From the NCBI GenBank assembly GCA_024752435.1, contig CP103023.1:2232001-2296000 (forward strand): a stretch of 64,000 nt of DNA, read 5' to 3'. Of this stretch, positions 1 to 11,016 are shown one piece after another; position 1 is the stretch's first letter; each line of letters opens with the position of its first letter. Under the pieces are notes generated by a model. The model was not told the origin of the DNA and did not search any database. It saw only the letters and a program-made list of their open reading frames with translations. This DNA comes from Allantophomopsis cytisporea. Its lineage: Eukaryota; Ascomycota; Leotiomycetes; Phacidiales; Phacidiaceae. The translations under genes and the position numbers were made by a program.

Positions 1-759
1 ATGAAGGGCAAGGAGAGGTCTGGAGACAGAACGCCAACCCCAGAGCCCGTTAGGACAGACATTCAGCACAAGCATCATTGTTGTTGTGGAGACCAGTGCG
101 AGCCGGAGGGCAGTAGACAAGTGTTCGGGGAGATGGAAGACGAAGATGGAGATACAGAAAAGAGCGATGACAACGATATCTCGGGTCAATCGGCCAGCGG
201 AAGTCCTGAGCCCATCAGAAGAAGATCGTTATCTCCTACAGAAATACCCTCGACATTATGCAAAACCATTCAGCATCTCGTGTCGCAGAATCACAAGCTA
301 CAAGATCAGTTGGAGGGTATTTCTGAGCCACAAGCGAGACGCGAGGATGATTTGACCACACTGGAACCAGATGAGACGTACAGTGAATTTGTATTTGATT
401 CAGAGGCTTATGAAGCCATTCGAGAGTCGATCAGGAATGCTATCATCAAACAGCAACGAGCGTCACCCTCTCCTCCGGAAGAAGTACTCCGACAGAGAAC
501 TTTTGATCTGACCCAAGTGGCAATCGCCGCGGTTGCTAAATACGCTCCGGAAGCCCCCAATGATTTGAAACCGATTCATCAAATGGTCTCAGACGTGGTG
601 AAAGAATTTGGCGACGCTGGTATGCCCTTTCAATCTCTCCCTCGAAGGATCCAACCCACTCCGCAAAGGGATGTGATAATCGATCCCAAAATATGCATGG
701 CAGTTACTGCCTGTCTCGTATGTCTTGGACTCACCTTTGTTGCTTGGCATTGGTCTTGA
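1..759 (+). CDS. Hypothetical tail-anchored protein, 5' end may be cut by the window edge
   Basis: I do not recognise the family. The frame is open from the first base, an ATG, to a TGA at 757-759, giving 252 residues. The true start may lie upstream, because the window begins exactly here and no promoter is visible. The N-terminal half is polar, with a His/Cys patch near residues 23-33, an acidic Glu/Asp stretch near 44-60 and Ser-Pro repeats, so it is probably disordered. The middle (about 120-220) is more helix-prone. The last 20 or so residues form one hydrophobic segment (motif VTACLVCLGLTFVAW) followed by only three residues, which is the layout of a tail-anchored membrane protein. The next gene converges on it from the right. 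Function is unknown and membrane anchoring is inferred from hydrophobicity alone. Confidence 0.6.
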   Translation: MKGKERSGDRTPTPEPVRTDIQHKHHCCCGDQCEPEGSRQVFGEMEDEDGDTEKSDDNDISGQSASGSPEPIRRRSLSPTEIPSTLCKTIQHLVSQNHKLQDQLEGISEPQARREDDLTTLEPDETYSEFVFDSEAYEAIRESIRNAIIKQQRASPSPPEEVLRQRTFDLTQVAIAAVAKYAPEAPNDLKPIHQMVSDVVKEFGDAGMPFQSLPRRIQPTPQRDVIIDPKICMAVTACLVCLGLTFVAWHWS

Positions 760-1504
760 GAACGGTTAAGACGAGCTTAAGATGAAATGGCCAAAAGTGC
801 ATCTCGATAGGATACTGATGCTTTTTCGTGGTGCTGTTGTTATTGAGGTTAAGATTATTTGTTGCTTGCTTAAGTAAAGGTGGGGTATTATAGTAGAGCT
901 TTGGAAGCTACGGTTTGAGTTAACCATTTTGATAGGCGTTGGCGGAATCATTCTCTTTAGATGCTCTACGCTGACCACAGCATGTTCTTCTTACCAGAAT
1001 TTCCTATTGGACCTATATGTATCATAGGTAGCACAAAGAAGAAAGATGTCAAAAAGAAAGAAAAAAAGAGGATATGACAACCACAGACAAATAAGGGGGA
1101 GTGAAACAGCAAACAGAACAAGCCAAGTCCTAAATTGGCCGGAAGAAGGGGCCTTTGGATACCATATGACAGAAACTCCCGTAGGTTTGTATCAGATACT
1201 CCGCTACTCAAAGTATCCTATAACAAAAGTCGTTCAGTGGTTGGCCAGAAGTGTAGGTTGGCAATCGGGGGGTGGTTACTTACATATTATAGCTTGTATA
1301 AAGTGAGGTGACGTATAAAACATGCTTTACTTACTTTTGATGCTAATATTTGTCGCTCCCATATCGCTACTAAAGTGGTGAGACAAATCCATAAAACAAG
1401 AAAAAGCACATGATTATTAAAATCAGCTCAAATTAACCTGCGCTTGAAATTATCACCAACGCCTCGTTTTGAGCACCCAGTGACTCCATTGCCCAGCAAA
1501 CACC
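760..1504. other. Intergenic, convergent 3' regions
   Basis: This lies between the ends of two convergent genes. It is AT-rich and holds only short open frames with no recognisable product. It presumably contains both 3' UTRs and polyadenylation sites. I see nothing else. Confidence 0.6.
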
Positions 1505-2983
1505 TCATCCTATCTTACCAACCCCCTTGAGATTCAAGTAAACATCTGTACCTGTTCAATCCAATTAGCAAAATCAAACTTGTGAAAATGTACAGATGAC
1601 TTACCCCATCCCCATAAACTCTGCACAGCAATTCCACCCCCAAAATACTCCGCATAAGCTCTACCAAGCGGCAGTCCATACCCCAACCCAGCAATACTGC
1701 TTCCATCACCGGCTGAGCTGATCGCATTCAGTGCTTCCATGCCGCCACTTCCACTCATACCAGGCAACTCATCTTCATCCTCGCTGAAAGTCGTAAAGCT
1801 GTACGAGAAGATGTTCGGGAGCGTGGTAGGCGAAATCCCACCTCCACGATCCCGAATGCGGATCGTCACGCCTGGCGCTGACTCTTCCAGAAGTGCAATT
1901 CCCGGCGGCGCCGACGATGGCGTGGGGGACTGCGAGGGTGGCTCCGCTGCTATGGTTATCACGATGGGCTCGGACGAGCGGCCTGATTCGATGGTTGCGC
2001 GAAAGGCATTCTTGAGGAGTCTGGGGGATTTAGCTTTTGATTTGATAGTCTAATGTATGCGGGGTTTTTTACTCAGTAATTATGTATTCCAGGTGAGATG
2101 GCAAGTATGCGAATGTGGTTGATGGCTCGCCATCTATAACCCAGGTTGGACGCACGCCATACTTCAATTCGCAGATTTCCGATACGAAGTTCCCGCACGA
2201 GTTGATGATAGATGCCGGTTGTAGCTCCGTATCTATCACTCCTATATACGATGGGTGTGAGGAAGCGATTGGGTCGTCTGGTTGAGCTGGGTCTTGATGT
2301 GGTTGTGAGGAGCAGTGCAGTGCGATATGCTGTTCAGCCACCAGCCTCGTGCCAATTCGTGCACGCAAATGCTCATCCAGGAATTCTGTCACATTTGTAG
2401 GATTGATGTACTTCCTGCATTCGAGAAAGCCGCGTGCCAGCGTAGGAATCGTATGGGAATGTGTTTGTACTAGATCTGCTAGCACATCGGTGAATTTGAT
2501 CTCTTCCTCCAGGGACGTTATTCGCTTTTCTTTGTATGGTAGTAGCGTCGAGAGTGAATGAAGGTAGTTATTGTAGATGCTAGATACATTTGGATTTGAT
2601 ACTACTATGAACGGAAGGTTTCGTAAAGCTTGAATTCGGTGGGCGAGACGGATGGGAAGTAGTGAGAGTGTGAAGTTCGCGGATGCGAACAGAGCTTCTG
2701 CTGACAATGGTGGTCGCCCATGTCTGTACATTATTAGTGGTGTCTCTCAATTTGGGTCGGATCACTACCTGACTAGATCTGCGAGACTCAAGGCGTGAAG
2801 AGGTCTGCTGGCTAGCTTGGCTACTTCATCATCCCCAACAGAAGCTGTCGATGGTGGTTGTGACCACGCTCTATTAGCAGGTGAAGATTGGTGAGAGGAA
2901 TTGAGCCATCTTCGTGTTACAGCTGAGACGACTGCTGTCCTAGACCAGCTCAAAGGCCTCACAAGGCGGAATGTTGATACCAT
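1505..2983 (-). CDS. Mitochondrial pyruvate/branched-chain ketoacid dehydrogenase kinase family
   Basis: Four exons on the minus strand: 2983-2769, 2723-2073, 2020-1605 and 1551-1505 (442 residues). The introns are 45-53 nt with GT-AG ends, and each join restores the family sequence (for example LVR|HGRPPLS and ITE|LLKNAFRA). The N-terminus (MVSTFRLVRP, with several Arg and no acidic residues) looks like a mitochondrial presequence. An all-helical BCDHK-type domain precedes the GHKL ATPase domain. The N-box is ELLKNAFRA, the D-box region is RDRGGG and the G-box is GLGYGLPLGRAYAEYFGG, ending in WGTDVYL. Family members phosphorylate the E1 alpha subunit of pyruvate or branched-chain dehydrogenase complexes in the matrix and switch them off. 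I cannot tell Pkp1-like from Pkp2-like. The segment between D-box and G-box is longer than in animal kinases and rich in Ser, Gly and Glu. A second in-frame ATG at 3052 would add 23 residues; I prefer 2983 because it leads directly into the presequence. Confidence 0.92.
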
Positions 2984-3299
2984 GACGGCATTGAGGGTGC
3001 TGTTACTGTCGTGGTTATGAGAACGTCGATTGAATATGTACTTTAGTATCACGCATACAATTGTGCGTGATGATCCTCGGTACCGGATTATGAGCTTATC
3101 GATACTACGAGCAACTACACCATCTCCACAGCACCCTCGAAGTAAGATACTGTTTAAACTTCATTATAAGCATGAAGGTATAGCCAGAGTTTCAGAGTCT
3201 TTCATTCATATAATCTATGCCAATGCTCGATTCAACCCCTCGACACTAAAGCTCATGCCAGTTATGATTCGTCATTCATGCACGTCATGTCTATATCCT
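2984..3299. promoter_or_regulatory. Promoter region of the mitochondrial kinase gene
   Basis: This 316-bp spacer separates the kinase start from the end of the inhibitor gene; both are on the minus strand. It should hold the kinase promoter and the inhibitor 3' UTR. No TATA box stands out. Confidence 0.45.
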
Positions 3300-3692
3300 C
3301 TATTGTGTCTTAACCTCGCCATCTGCCTCAACGGATTCAACGTGCTCATTACTCTCGAGAGTAGAGATAGCATCCTTGTCAAAGCTTACCCTGATAACAT
3401 AATCAGTAATCTGCAGTGGAATTATAGATCGTCATAACAAGACTTACGAGAAGCCCTTGAAGACTGTGTTGTATTCGTGACCGATCTTTCCGCCTTGGTC
3501 AGTGGCATGCTTCTTTGCGCTGATAGTAATGTCAGCACAAGCCTTGATAAGTAGTAGATCAAACAATCTATAGGGAACTTACGCAGCGAAATCCGCGTCA
3601 GAGGCGCCTGACTTGAGGGTTACCTGATCCCAGTTAGCATGAGAGATATTGGGACATGAAGCCCATGGATGACTGACAATGTAGCTAGGCAT
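3300..3692 (-). CDS. Small cytosolic proteinase inhibitor, I9 (PBI2-like)
   Basis: Four exons: 3692-3678 (15 nt), 3623-3583, 3519-3448 and 3390-3300, giving 72 residues. Introns are 54-63 nt. The first holds a CTAAC branch site just before its CAG acceptor. The protein starts MPSYIVTLKSGASD, then KKHATDQGGKIGHEYN, VFKGFSV and ends near VESVEADGEVKTQ. This is the plan of the subtilisin-propeptide fold (inhibitor family I9): an N-terminal VTLK strand, a helix rich in Asp/Ala, a central FKGFS strand and a C-terminal VESVEAD strand. There is no signal peptide and no protease domain, so it matches stand-alone inhibitors such as yeast Pbi2, which inhibits vacuolar proteinase B and takes part in vacuole fusion. 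The identity is firm at fold level; the target protease is inferred. It is divergent from BMS1 across a 588-bp promoter. Confidence 0.85.
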
Positions 3693-4280
3693 TTTGAGTG
3701 TTGTTTGAGTAAGAACAGTTGAAGTGTATTCGTTGTTTGATTTAGGAAGGACTCAGAGAAGGAGGGGCTGGGTATGGGTAGATATAGGTATCAAGAGTGG
3801 ATTCCAATGGTGATAGACACCAAGCGCTTCCTTGGTCTGACAGACGTGGAGACCTCCCTCCTCCCACTGAGGGTGTGGAGTGGTGGAGGGGTCCCCTTGT
3901 GTACGTCATTTTGCCAGCTCAGCACGTGAGTTAGGCTTAAGCCTTCGTAAGCCGTTACGCACATAATTTATAGTTTACAGTCATGAATCTGTTAGGAATC
4001 TTCGAAATCTTCCATTTATAATGACAATCGTTCAAGCAAGTCGACTCTGTTCTTCGTTGCCTGAAAAGTGTTGTCATTCTCATGCATGATGAGTGACTTT
4101 GATCTTGTTGCATTCAATGCGGGCGCTGGCCCGGGTGACGGTGAGCGGCTGTGCCTCTTATCGATAACGATACTAGCGCGTCTTCGCTAAAAAGTTTCCC
4201 GGACGGGTTTGAGAAATGAAGCAATGCTGCTATGAAAATAATTATCCCAGACGCATACCGTACAACACGGTCAAGCAGTC
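3693..4280. promoter_or_regulatory. Divergent promoter of the I9 inhibitor and BMS1
   Basis: This 588-bp interval drives both flanking genes. It contains a perfect 11-bp palindrome AGGGGTCCCCT at 3887-3897, which is two facing stress-element cores (AGGGG/CCCCT). A CRE-like TACGTCA lies at 3902-3908 and an E-box CACGTG at 3923-3928. The three sites fall within 42 bp. They lie about 195-240 bp upstream of the inhibitor ATG and 350-395 bp upstream of the BMS1 ATG. The sites are seen directly; their use is inferred. Confidence 0.5.
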
Positions 4281-7200
4281 ATGGAGCAACAAACGAACAG
4301 AGCGCATAGGAAACCCAAAGAAAAGAAGCAGCATACTGGAGGTAGGTCTCAGTTAACTGACAGTATAAGATCCAACAGCGAATATTAATAAAAATGCAGA
4401 CAAGAATCCAAAGGCCTTCAGCTTTGCGAATCCAGGACGACTTGCCAAGTCCGCGGCACGATCTCACGATGTAAAAGAAAAGCGATTACATGTCCCTCTT
4501 GTGGACCGTATTCCAGATGAACCACCGCCACGTCTCGTCGCTATCGTTGGACCTCCAGGTGTGGGCAAAACCACTCTGCTGAAGTCGCTGATCAAACGAT
4601 ATGCAAAGGAAACTCTTTCGGAGCCACAGGGCCCCATTACCGTCGTTACATCCAAGCGACAGCGTCTCACATTTGTTGAGTGTCCGAATGAGTTGGAAGC
4701 AATGGTTGATATCTCCAAGGTTGCTGATATTGTTCTGTTGATGATTGATGGAAATTTCGGATTCGAAATGGAGACTATGGAATTCTTGAACATTCTGTCG
4801 GCTAGCGGTATGCCTGGAAATGTTTTCGGTATCCTGACACATCTGGACTTGTTCAAAAAGCCGCAGACTTTGAAGGATGCAAAGAAGCGACTCAAGAACA
4901 GATTCTGGAGCGAACTGTACCAGGGAGCTCACCTTTTCTACTTATCTGGTGTCATTAACGGCCGATACCCTGATCGAGAAATCCACAACTTATCGAGATT
5001 CATTTCCGTCATGAAGAACCCTCGTCCATTGATCTGGAGAAACGCTCATCCATATACGGTCATCGACAGCTTCAGAGATATTACCCACCCAACGAAGATT
5101 GAGGATGATGCGAACTGCGATCGAACAGTCGTTCTGTCAGGATACCTACGAGGTACGAATTTTGCAGCACAAGGCCAACGAGTACATATTCCTGGGCTGG
5201 GAGATTTTGGAATTACTTCAATGGAGGCGTTGCCAGATCCATGTCCAACACCTTTTATGGATCAGGCTATGGCAAAGGCTGCAGGAAAGACGGGTCGCAG
5301 ACGCCTGGATGAGAAGGAGAAGAAACTCCACGCACCAATGTCCGACAAGAGCGGCTTGAAAATTGAAGGAGATGCTATTTGGATTACTCGTGAGAAGGGA
5401 TTTAATTTTGATGCTGATGACGAAGATGCAAACCGTGGCGAAGGTGAAGAGCTCATTGTTGGTTTGCAAGGCGAGAGAAAACTTCTCGGTCAGACTGAAG
5501 AAGGTGTTAGATTGTTCAGTGGAGGGAGCGCGATTAAGAATGTCGCTGAAGAAGAGGATACTGGACGCAAACACCAGCGATCTGCAAGATTTGTGGATCG
5601 TGACGCTGCTTCAGACGATGAGGACAACATGGATGAAGGCTTCGTGAGCGGAGAAGACGAAGAGCTTGACTCTGGGGATGAAGAGGCGATCACTGAAGAA
5701 AGGCTTGGAAAGGCCTTCCGCAAGAGTAATGATGATGTCAAGGAGGGCGACATTGCTTTTGCCGACAGTGACTCTGATCTTGGGTCTATTTCATCGGGCG
5801 ATGAGAGCAGTGATGAGGAAGATGATGAAGAAGAGTACGACTCTGATGACGAAGAGGGCGCTGCACGATGGAAGACCAACATGAGAGAGACTGCTCTTAA
5901 GCTTCATGGACAAAAACGATCATACCGCACCGCAGATTTAGCCAAGCTCATGTATGATGAAGCGTTGACACCAGCGGAAGTCTTGAAGAGGTGGCGCGGA
6001 GAAGTTGAGGAGGAGCTTCAAGATGAAGAGGACATTGAGGATGATGAGGATGACTTCTTCAAGAAGACCGACAACGAATCAAAGGATCAACTGGCGGAAG
6101 ACCGGATCGTACCATCCTACGATTACGAGACTCTGGAAGCAAAGTGGGCTGTCGATGAGAACATCGAGGCACTCAGGAGACGCTTCGCTACTGCTGATCT
6201 TTATAAGGAGAAGAAATCGGGTGGGGATGACGATGATGACGATGACGAGGGGGGTGAAGATTCGAATGATGAGGGCGATGGAGCATTCCAAGATTTGGAA
6301 ACCGGTGAAGAGGTCAAACCAGAGGAGGACTTGGAAGCTGAACGTGAAAAGAATGCACGACGAAAAGAAGAGCTTAAGTTGAGATTCGAAGAAGAGGATC
6401 GGGAAGGTTTCAGCAACGACAAGGCCAATGCAAGACGAGAAGCTGGTCAAGATGAGGAGTTCGGTGAGGATGATTGGTATGATGCTCAGAAGGCTGCTAT
6501 TCAAAAGCAGCTCGACATCAACAAGGCAGAGTTCGAAAATCTTGACGACCGCCAAAGAGTTAATGTCGAGGGCTTCAAAGCCGGTCAATACGGAAAGATT
6601 GTGATTGAAGGTGTACCGGCAGAATTTGTCAACCGATTCAACCCCAAGATGCCCGTCATTGTTGGTGGTTTGAACCCAACTGAGGACAGATTTGGTTTCG
6701 TTCAGGTCCGCATCAAGCGTCATAGATGGCACAAGAAGATCTTGAAGACCAACGATCCTCTCATTTTCTCAATGGGTTGGAGAAGATTCCAAACTATGCC
6801 AGTTTACAGTATCTCCGACTCGAGAACCCGCAACCGTATGCTAAAGTATACACCAGAACACATGCATTGTTTCGGAACTTTCTACGGTCCGCTCATTGCA
6901 CCAAACAGTGGCTTCTCGTGTTACAACTCCTTCTCCGCCAAGAACCCTGGCTTCCGTATTGCCGCTACAGGAACAGTGTTGAACGTCGATGAGAGCACTG
7001 AAATTGTGAAGAAGCTCAAATTGACTGGTGTGCCATACAAAATCTTCAAGAATACTGCCTTCATCAAGGACATGTTCACGACCTCTCTTGAAATCGCAAA
7101 GTTTGAAGGTGCCAGTATCAAGACCGTTTCCGGCATCCGAGGACAGATCAAGCGTGCCCTTAGCAAGCCAGAGGGCCACTTCAGAGCCACATTTGAAGAC

Positions 7201-7755
7201 AAGATCCTGATGAGCGACATCGTCTTCCTGAGAGCTTGGTACCCTATCCGCCCTCATCGCTTCTACAATCCTGTCACCAATCTCATCGGTTGGGAAGGTA
7301 TGCGTTTGACTGGTGAAGTCCGTCGTGACCAGAAACTCGTCACACCTTCGCAACAGAACTCTCTTTACAAACCAATTGAGCGGCCAACACGCCACTTCAA
7401 CCCCCTACGTGTCCCACGTGCTCTTGCAGCCGAGCTCCCATTCAAGTCTCAAATCACCCAGATGAAGAAGCAAAGCAAGCCTACATATATGCAGAAGCGC
7501 GCTGTGGTACTTGGCGGCGAGGAGAAGAAGGCTCGAGATCTCATGCAGAAGGTCATGACTTTACGAAATGAGAAGGAGGCTAAGCGTCGTGCGAAGAAGG
7601 AGGAAAGTAGAGTTAAGTATCGCAAAAAGGTTGCTGAAAACGCGGAGGCCAGGGGTGAGAGGGAGAAAAAGGAGAAGGCTGACTACTGGCGGAAGGAGGG
7701 TAAGAAGAGAAGAGCGACTGAGGATGGGGGTGGTGGTGGTAAGAGAAAGAGGTAG
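4281..7755 (+). CDS. BMS1: Ribosome biogenesis GTPase BMS1
   Basis: Two exons, 4281-4341 and 4400-7755 (1138 residues). The 58-nt intron joins HTG|DKNPKAF. The start ATG at 4281 gives the basic N-terminus typical of the family. BMS1 is the nucleolar GTPase of the small-subunit processome; with Rcl1 and U3 snoRNP it drives early 18S rRNA processing. The P-loop GPPGVGKTT is at residues 71-79, followed by the switch-like LMIDGNFGFEME and the base-binding LTHLDL. The central half carries long Asp/Glu runs, including DDDDDDDEGG, as in other BMS1 proteins. The C-terminal half carries the conserved AARP2CN/BMS1_TSR1 block (for example YGPLIAPNSGF and GIRGQIKRAL), and the tail is a Lys/Arg-rich nucleolar-type segment. 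The P-loop separates it from its pseudo-GTPase paralogue TSR1. Nothing is broken. Confidence 0.97.
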
Positions 7756-9253
7756 ACTGTATTATAGGCATTATGTTAGGACTTTTGGAGAAAGGCTAGA
7801 AAAGTTGTTTGCCTGTATAATACTAAATTCGAGGCATTTGTCATTCTCATCTAAGAACGTCGCCCATTACCTGTACCTTGAGTCTGTACTCGTATCTGTT
7901 TCCTTTCAGAACTTGAAGTCTGACAAACAAGCATATCATAACCCGCTTCAGTTTTTATCTTGTGATTCACAACCAGTGAACAAGTCACGCCCTCCAAATC
8001 AAAACCCCCAAGACTTGTCGTATCGTGGTTCCAGACTTTCGTGGCAGCTTGCAACCTTTGATAGTAAATCTGTAGTAGTTAAGACTCCACTTAAAGACAA
8101 CTTTTTGTCATAGCATTATGCATTGAGTACGAACATGTGAAACTTAAGGATCCTCAACGTTATAGATTTCTAGGTCTTTGAGATGGTGTTTTCTCAAAGA
8201 CGGGTAGAACTCTCGCCACTTGGGTGGAGACCAATGCCCCCTCTAGAAATCCTTAATTTTTCAGCCAGGCTATTCATAGGTTTTAGTTCCATGCCTCCTT
8301 CTAGGAGTATTCAAACAGAATATGAGGCTTCGTATTAAAGTCACTGCATCGATGAGCGGTTAGTGCAGCCATCACCCCCAGAACATTACTTAGGTTGGTT
8401 CCTGAAATTTTACCATGGTTACAAACAAAGCCACTTGAGAATATTTGATTCCGGAGTGGAAGACTCGCAGCACGCAACATTGTACACCTATATGACCCTT
8501 GTGTGTTCAGATGTGTTGATGTTCGATTTGCATGAATCCCTCCCGCTGTAGACACTCTCGTCGTCATTGACTCTTCAATCACAGTTAACATAAGTTGATT
8601 GTCTTCAGCCCTGCTAGTGTGTTGGTCTTGAGAATGTGTTTACAGGCGATACAGGACTATATAATAGGAAGACAACGGAATAGGAACATGCTTATATACG
8701 GTGATCAAACAAAGTTGTTCCTCTGTTTGTAATATCCGTTTATCGTTCTTCTGGGGGAGAGCAACTTAAGTTTTCAAATCATCGTTGGCTTACACCATTA
8801 AGATCCGCAACATAGTGCCTAACCATTCGCGGCAGGAAGTGAGATGTGACTTCCCACAAAACGTTATAAGAGCCCGAACCTCTTATACTGGCTCAACATC
8901 CCTTTAAGAGCTTATCTGTTGATTATAACAGTATTTACAGTGGAAGAATGCCCTCTTTGACATTACTGGCCGCAACTCTTCTGCGTGTGACTCACATGGT
9001 ACGTAATTCTGCTGTTTGTAAAGTGCGGCTTGATTCCCGCACGCCCTTGTGTCAACACACCGAAAAATTCAAGTATGTGATAAAGCCCCTGTACCCTATT
9101 TTTGGTTCTTAAGAGCACATGCTTTGGCGGCCATATAAACCATTTGTTTTCTCTGAAGAAAAAGCCAAATACATTTTTACCACTGTTTTATCTTTGGACC
9201 TGTATTTGGATTTGGATTAGGATTGTGTTTGGTACGTTCTGATTGCTGAGAAA
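7756..9253. other. Intergenic, no gene recognised
   Basis: About 1.5 kb between two genes in the same orientation. Open frames are short and none resembles a known protein. A 6-bp perfect stem with an 8-nt loop lies at 9023-9042; it does not fit a tRNA. The right end should hold the acetyltransferase promoter. Confidence 0.5.
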
Positions 9254-10178
9254 ATGGTGAAGGCCAAAACAGTTGTTGACCTGATTCCTTGGGATCCAGA
9301 GTCACAGGAACATATTGACAGAATATTTGAGCAGCGTATTGCTTGCGGGTGGAAGAGTCATTTTGTTGAGAAATGGAGACCACTTCAAAGAGAGGGGAAG
9401 ATGAATATTCAATGGGTGGTATGTCTTTTACAATTCTTTATTGATACGGAGCGAAATAGGGGACTTTTGCGGCTGTCTGCTTTTTATTCGGGTCTCTTGG
9501 GTCGAGTCTCTCGATCCCATCTATAGAATCAATTACTGACATATGAGTACCTAGGTACTCAGAGATGAAGACCCGGATACCGAGAGTAGATTAGCACAGC
9601 ATGTGGAGAGATATCCCAAAGAATCAAGTCCCATCATCGACACGTGCACTTTCTTTGGAGGTGCCGAACGCCTGCCTGCGTTGCCGCAGAGGTCTTTCAT
9701 TCCTGTCGGGCATCTGTCACTAGACACATTCTCAGAGAGCTTCCCCAAGAATGTGGATCCATCGAATGGAGTTTACAGCATCACGACTCTCTATGTGTCT
9801 AGTGCCATACAGTCAGGCGGCATTGGAAACGCTGCGATGGACACTATCGAGACCATAGCTAAAGGAGCTCCTTTGTATGCGAAAGTCCTCACGCTGGATT
9901 GTATCACGAAGGATCTAAGTAAAAACAAGACCTTCTATGATGGTGCGGGTATAGAAATGCCCAAGGTATGTAGTTTATGAAAATTGTGAACCTCCTCCTT
10001 GTAGAGAGAGCTAATGCGAATTTTCTGGTAGGTTGCTGTGCAAGAATGGTACGAGAGACGTGGTTATGAAGTGACTGAACGAATTGAGAAGGCATATCGT
10101 GGAGTTGCCCCACAGATAAAGAATATCGACATGAGTGCTGTACTAATGAGGAAGAGGCTGATAGAGGAGCAGCAATAG
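9254..10178 (+). CDS. GNAT-family N-acetyltransferase
   Basis: Three exons: 9254-9418, 9555-9965 and 10032-10178 (240 residues). The first intron has a GTATGT donor, a CTGAC branch and a CTAG acceptor; the second has a GTATGT donor and GGTAG acceptor. The product resembles uncharacterised fungal GNAT proteins. The acetyl-CoA binding motif A is QSGGIGNAAMDTIE, after the beta strand SITTLYVSSAI, and the C-terminal WYERRGYEVTERIE is the family's YxxxGF-like strand. No signal peptide or membrane segment is seen, so it is probably cytosolic. The substrate cannot be read from the sequence. It stands alone between longer spacers, so the context gives no pathway. Confidence 0.85.
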
Positions 10179-11016
10179 AAGTACTGAATGGTCTGTCGAC
10201 CTCGAGAATCAGACATAAGATGGCTAGATATGAAGTAATATAATGTGCGTACTCTTATTGAAGATTGTTCAATGGGAGGGTAATCTTACATGTATCCATT
10301 TTGGTCTTGACAAGTCATGCAAGTCGAGTACGGCATCTTTGAGGAGGTGTATCTTCCTACCTTGCCACGATATTCACTCTATGTTATCTCTTCCATTGGA
10401 TTTGTTGGACTGTACTACATCCTTTTGAACAATCCATGGAATAGTTCAAAAATTCACGAACAATCATAATCTTATTTGAATCAGAGCGTAGCCTTCAAGT
10501 GAATACTGGTTGATTTTGTCAAATCCGTATCCGTTCGCGTCAAATTGCTGCTTACGGACATACAGATTTCTGCCACCTCCCTATTTGGCTGGCAGACGCT
10601 GCAAGATTCATTGAAATCGAATACGAACGAAATGGTCACGAGATCTCGCGAAACTATCACCTCTTTATGAGATCACGTTTCCGCGTCCATCTTCTTCTTG
10701 CTGTGTTTCCCTCGACGAGAAGACTATGAAGTGATTATTCAAACTTTGGAAATCTGATACATGCATAGAGGATTATCATCTTTCACGTCTTATATCTGGA
10801 AATAGTCAAAATTGTCTCCTACGACACGTCCGACTGTCTAGACAATATACGCGTGGCATCGAAAGTCCACGGACTCGCGACCGCGCACAACGCGCCCCCA
10901 ACCCGCCGATTACCTTCTTATCGTGTCACATTGCCATATTGCTCCCATAAGCCACAACACCATTCCGGCACAGTTTCGCCAGCCAGCACGATCATAGAGG
11001 CCCGATTGCCGGCGTC
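10179..11016. other. Intergenic, promoter side of the Whi5-like gene
   Basis: An 838-bp spacer between two plus-strand genes. No open frame with a recognisable product. It should hold the acetyltransferase 3' UTR and the promoter and 5' UTR of the next gene. Confidence 0.45.

Noticed and set aside
2021..2072. Apparent frame break in the mitochondrial kinase
   Set aside because: It is a normal 52-nt intron: GTAAAA donor, CCCCCAG acceptor, and splicing restores ITELLKNAFRA.
3030..3437. Plus-strand open frame of 135 codons
   Set aside because: Antisense to the last exons of the I9 inhibitor gene, whose spliced product matches a known fold.
9023..9042. Stem-loop GTGCGG-CTTGATTC-CCGCAC, considered as a tRNA T-arm
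   Set aside because: Stem and loop lengths are wrong, and no acceptor, D or anticodon arms are found upstream.
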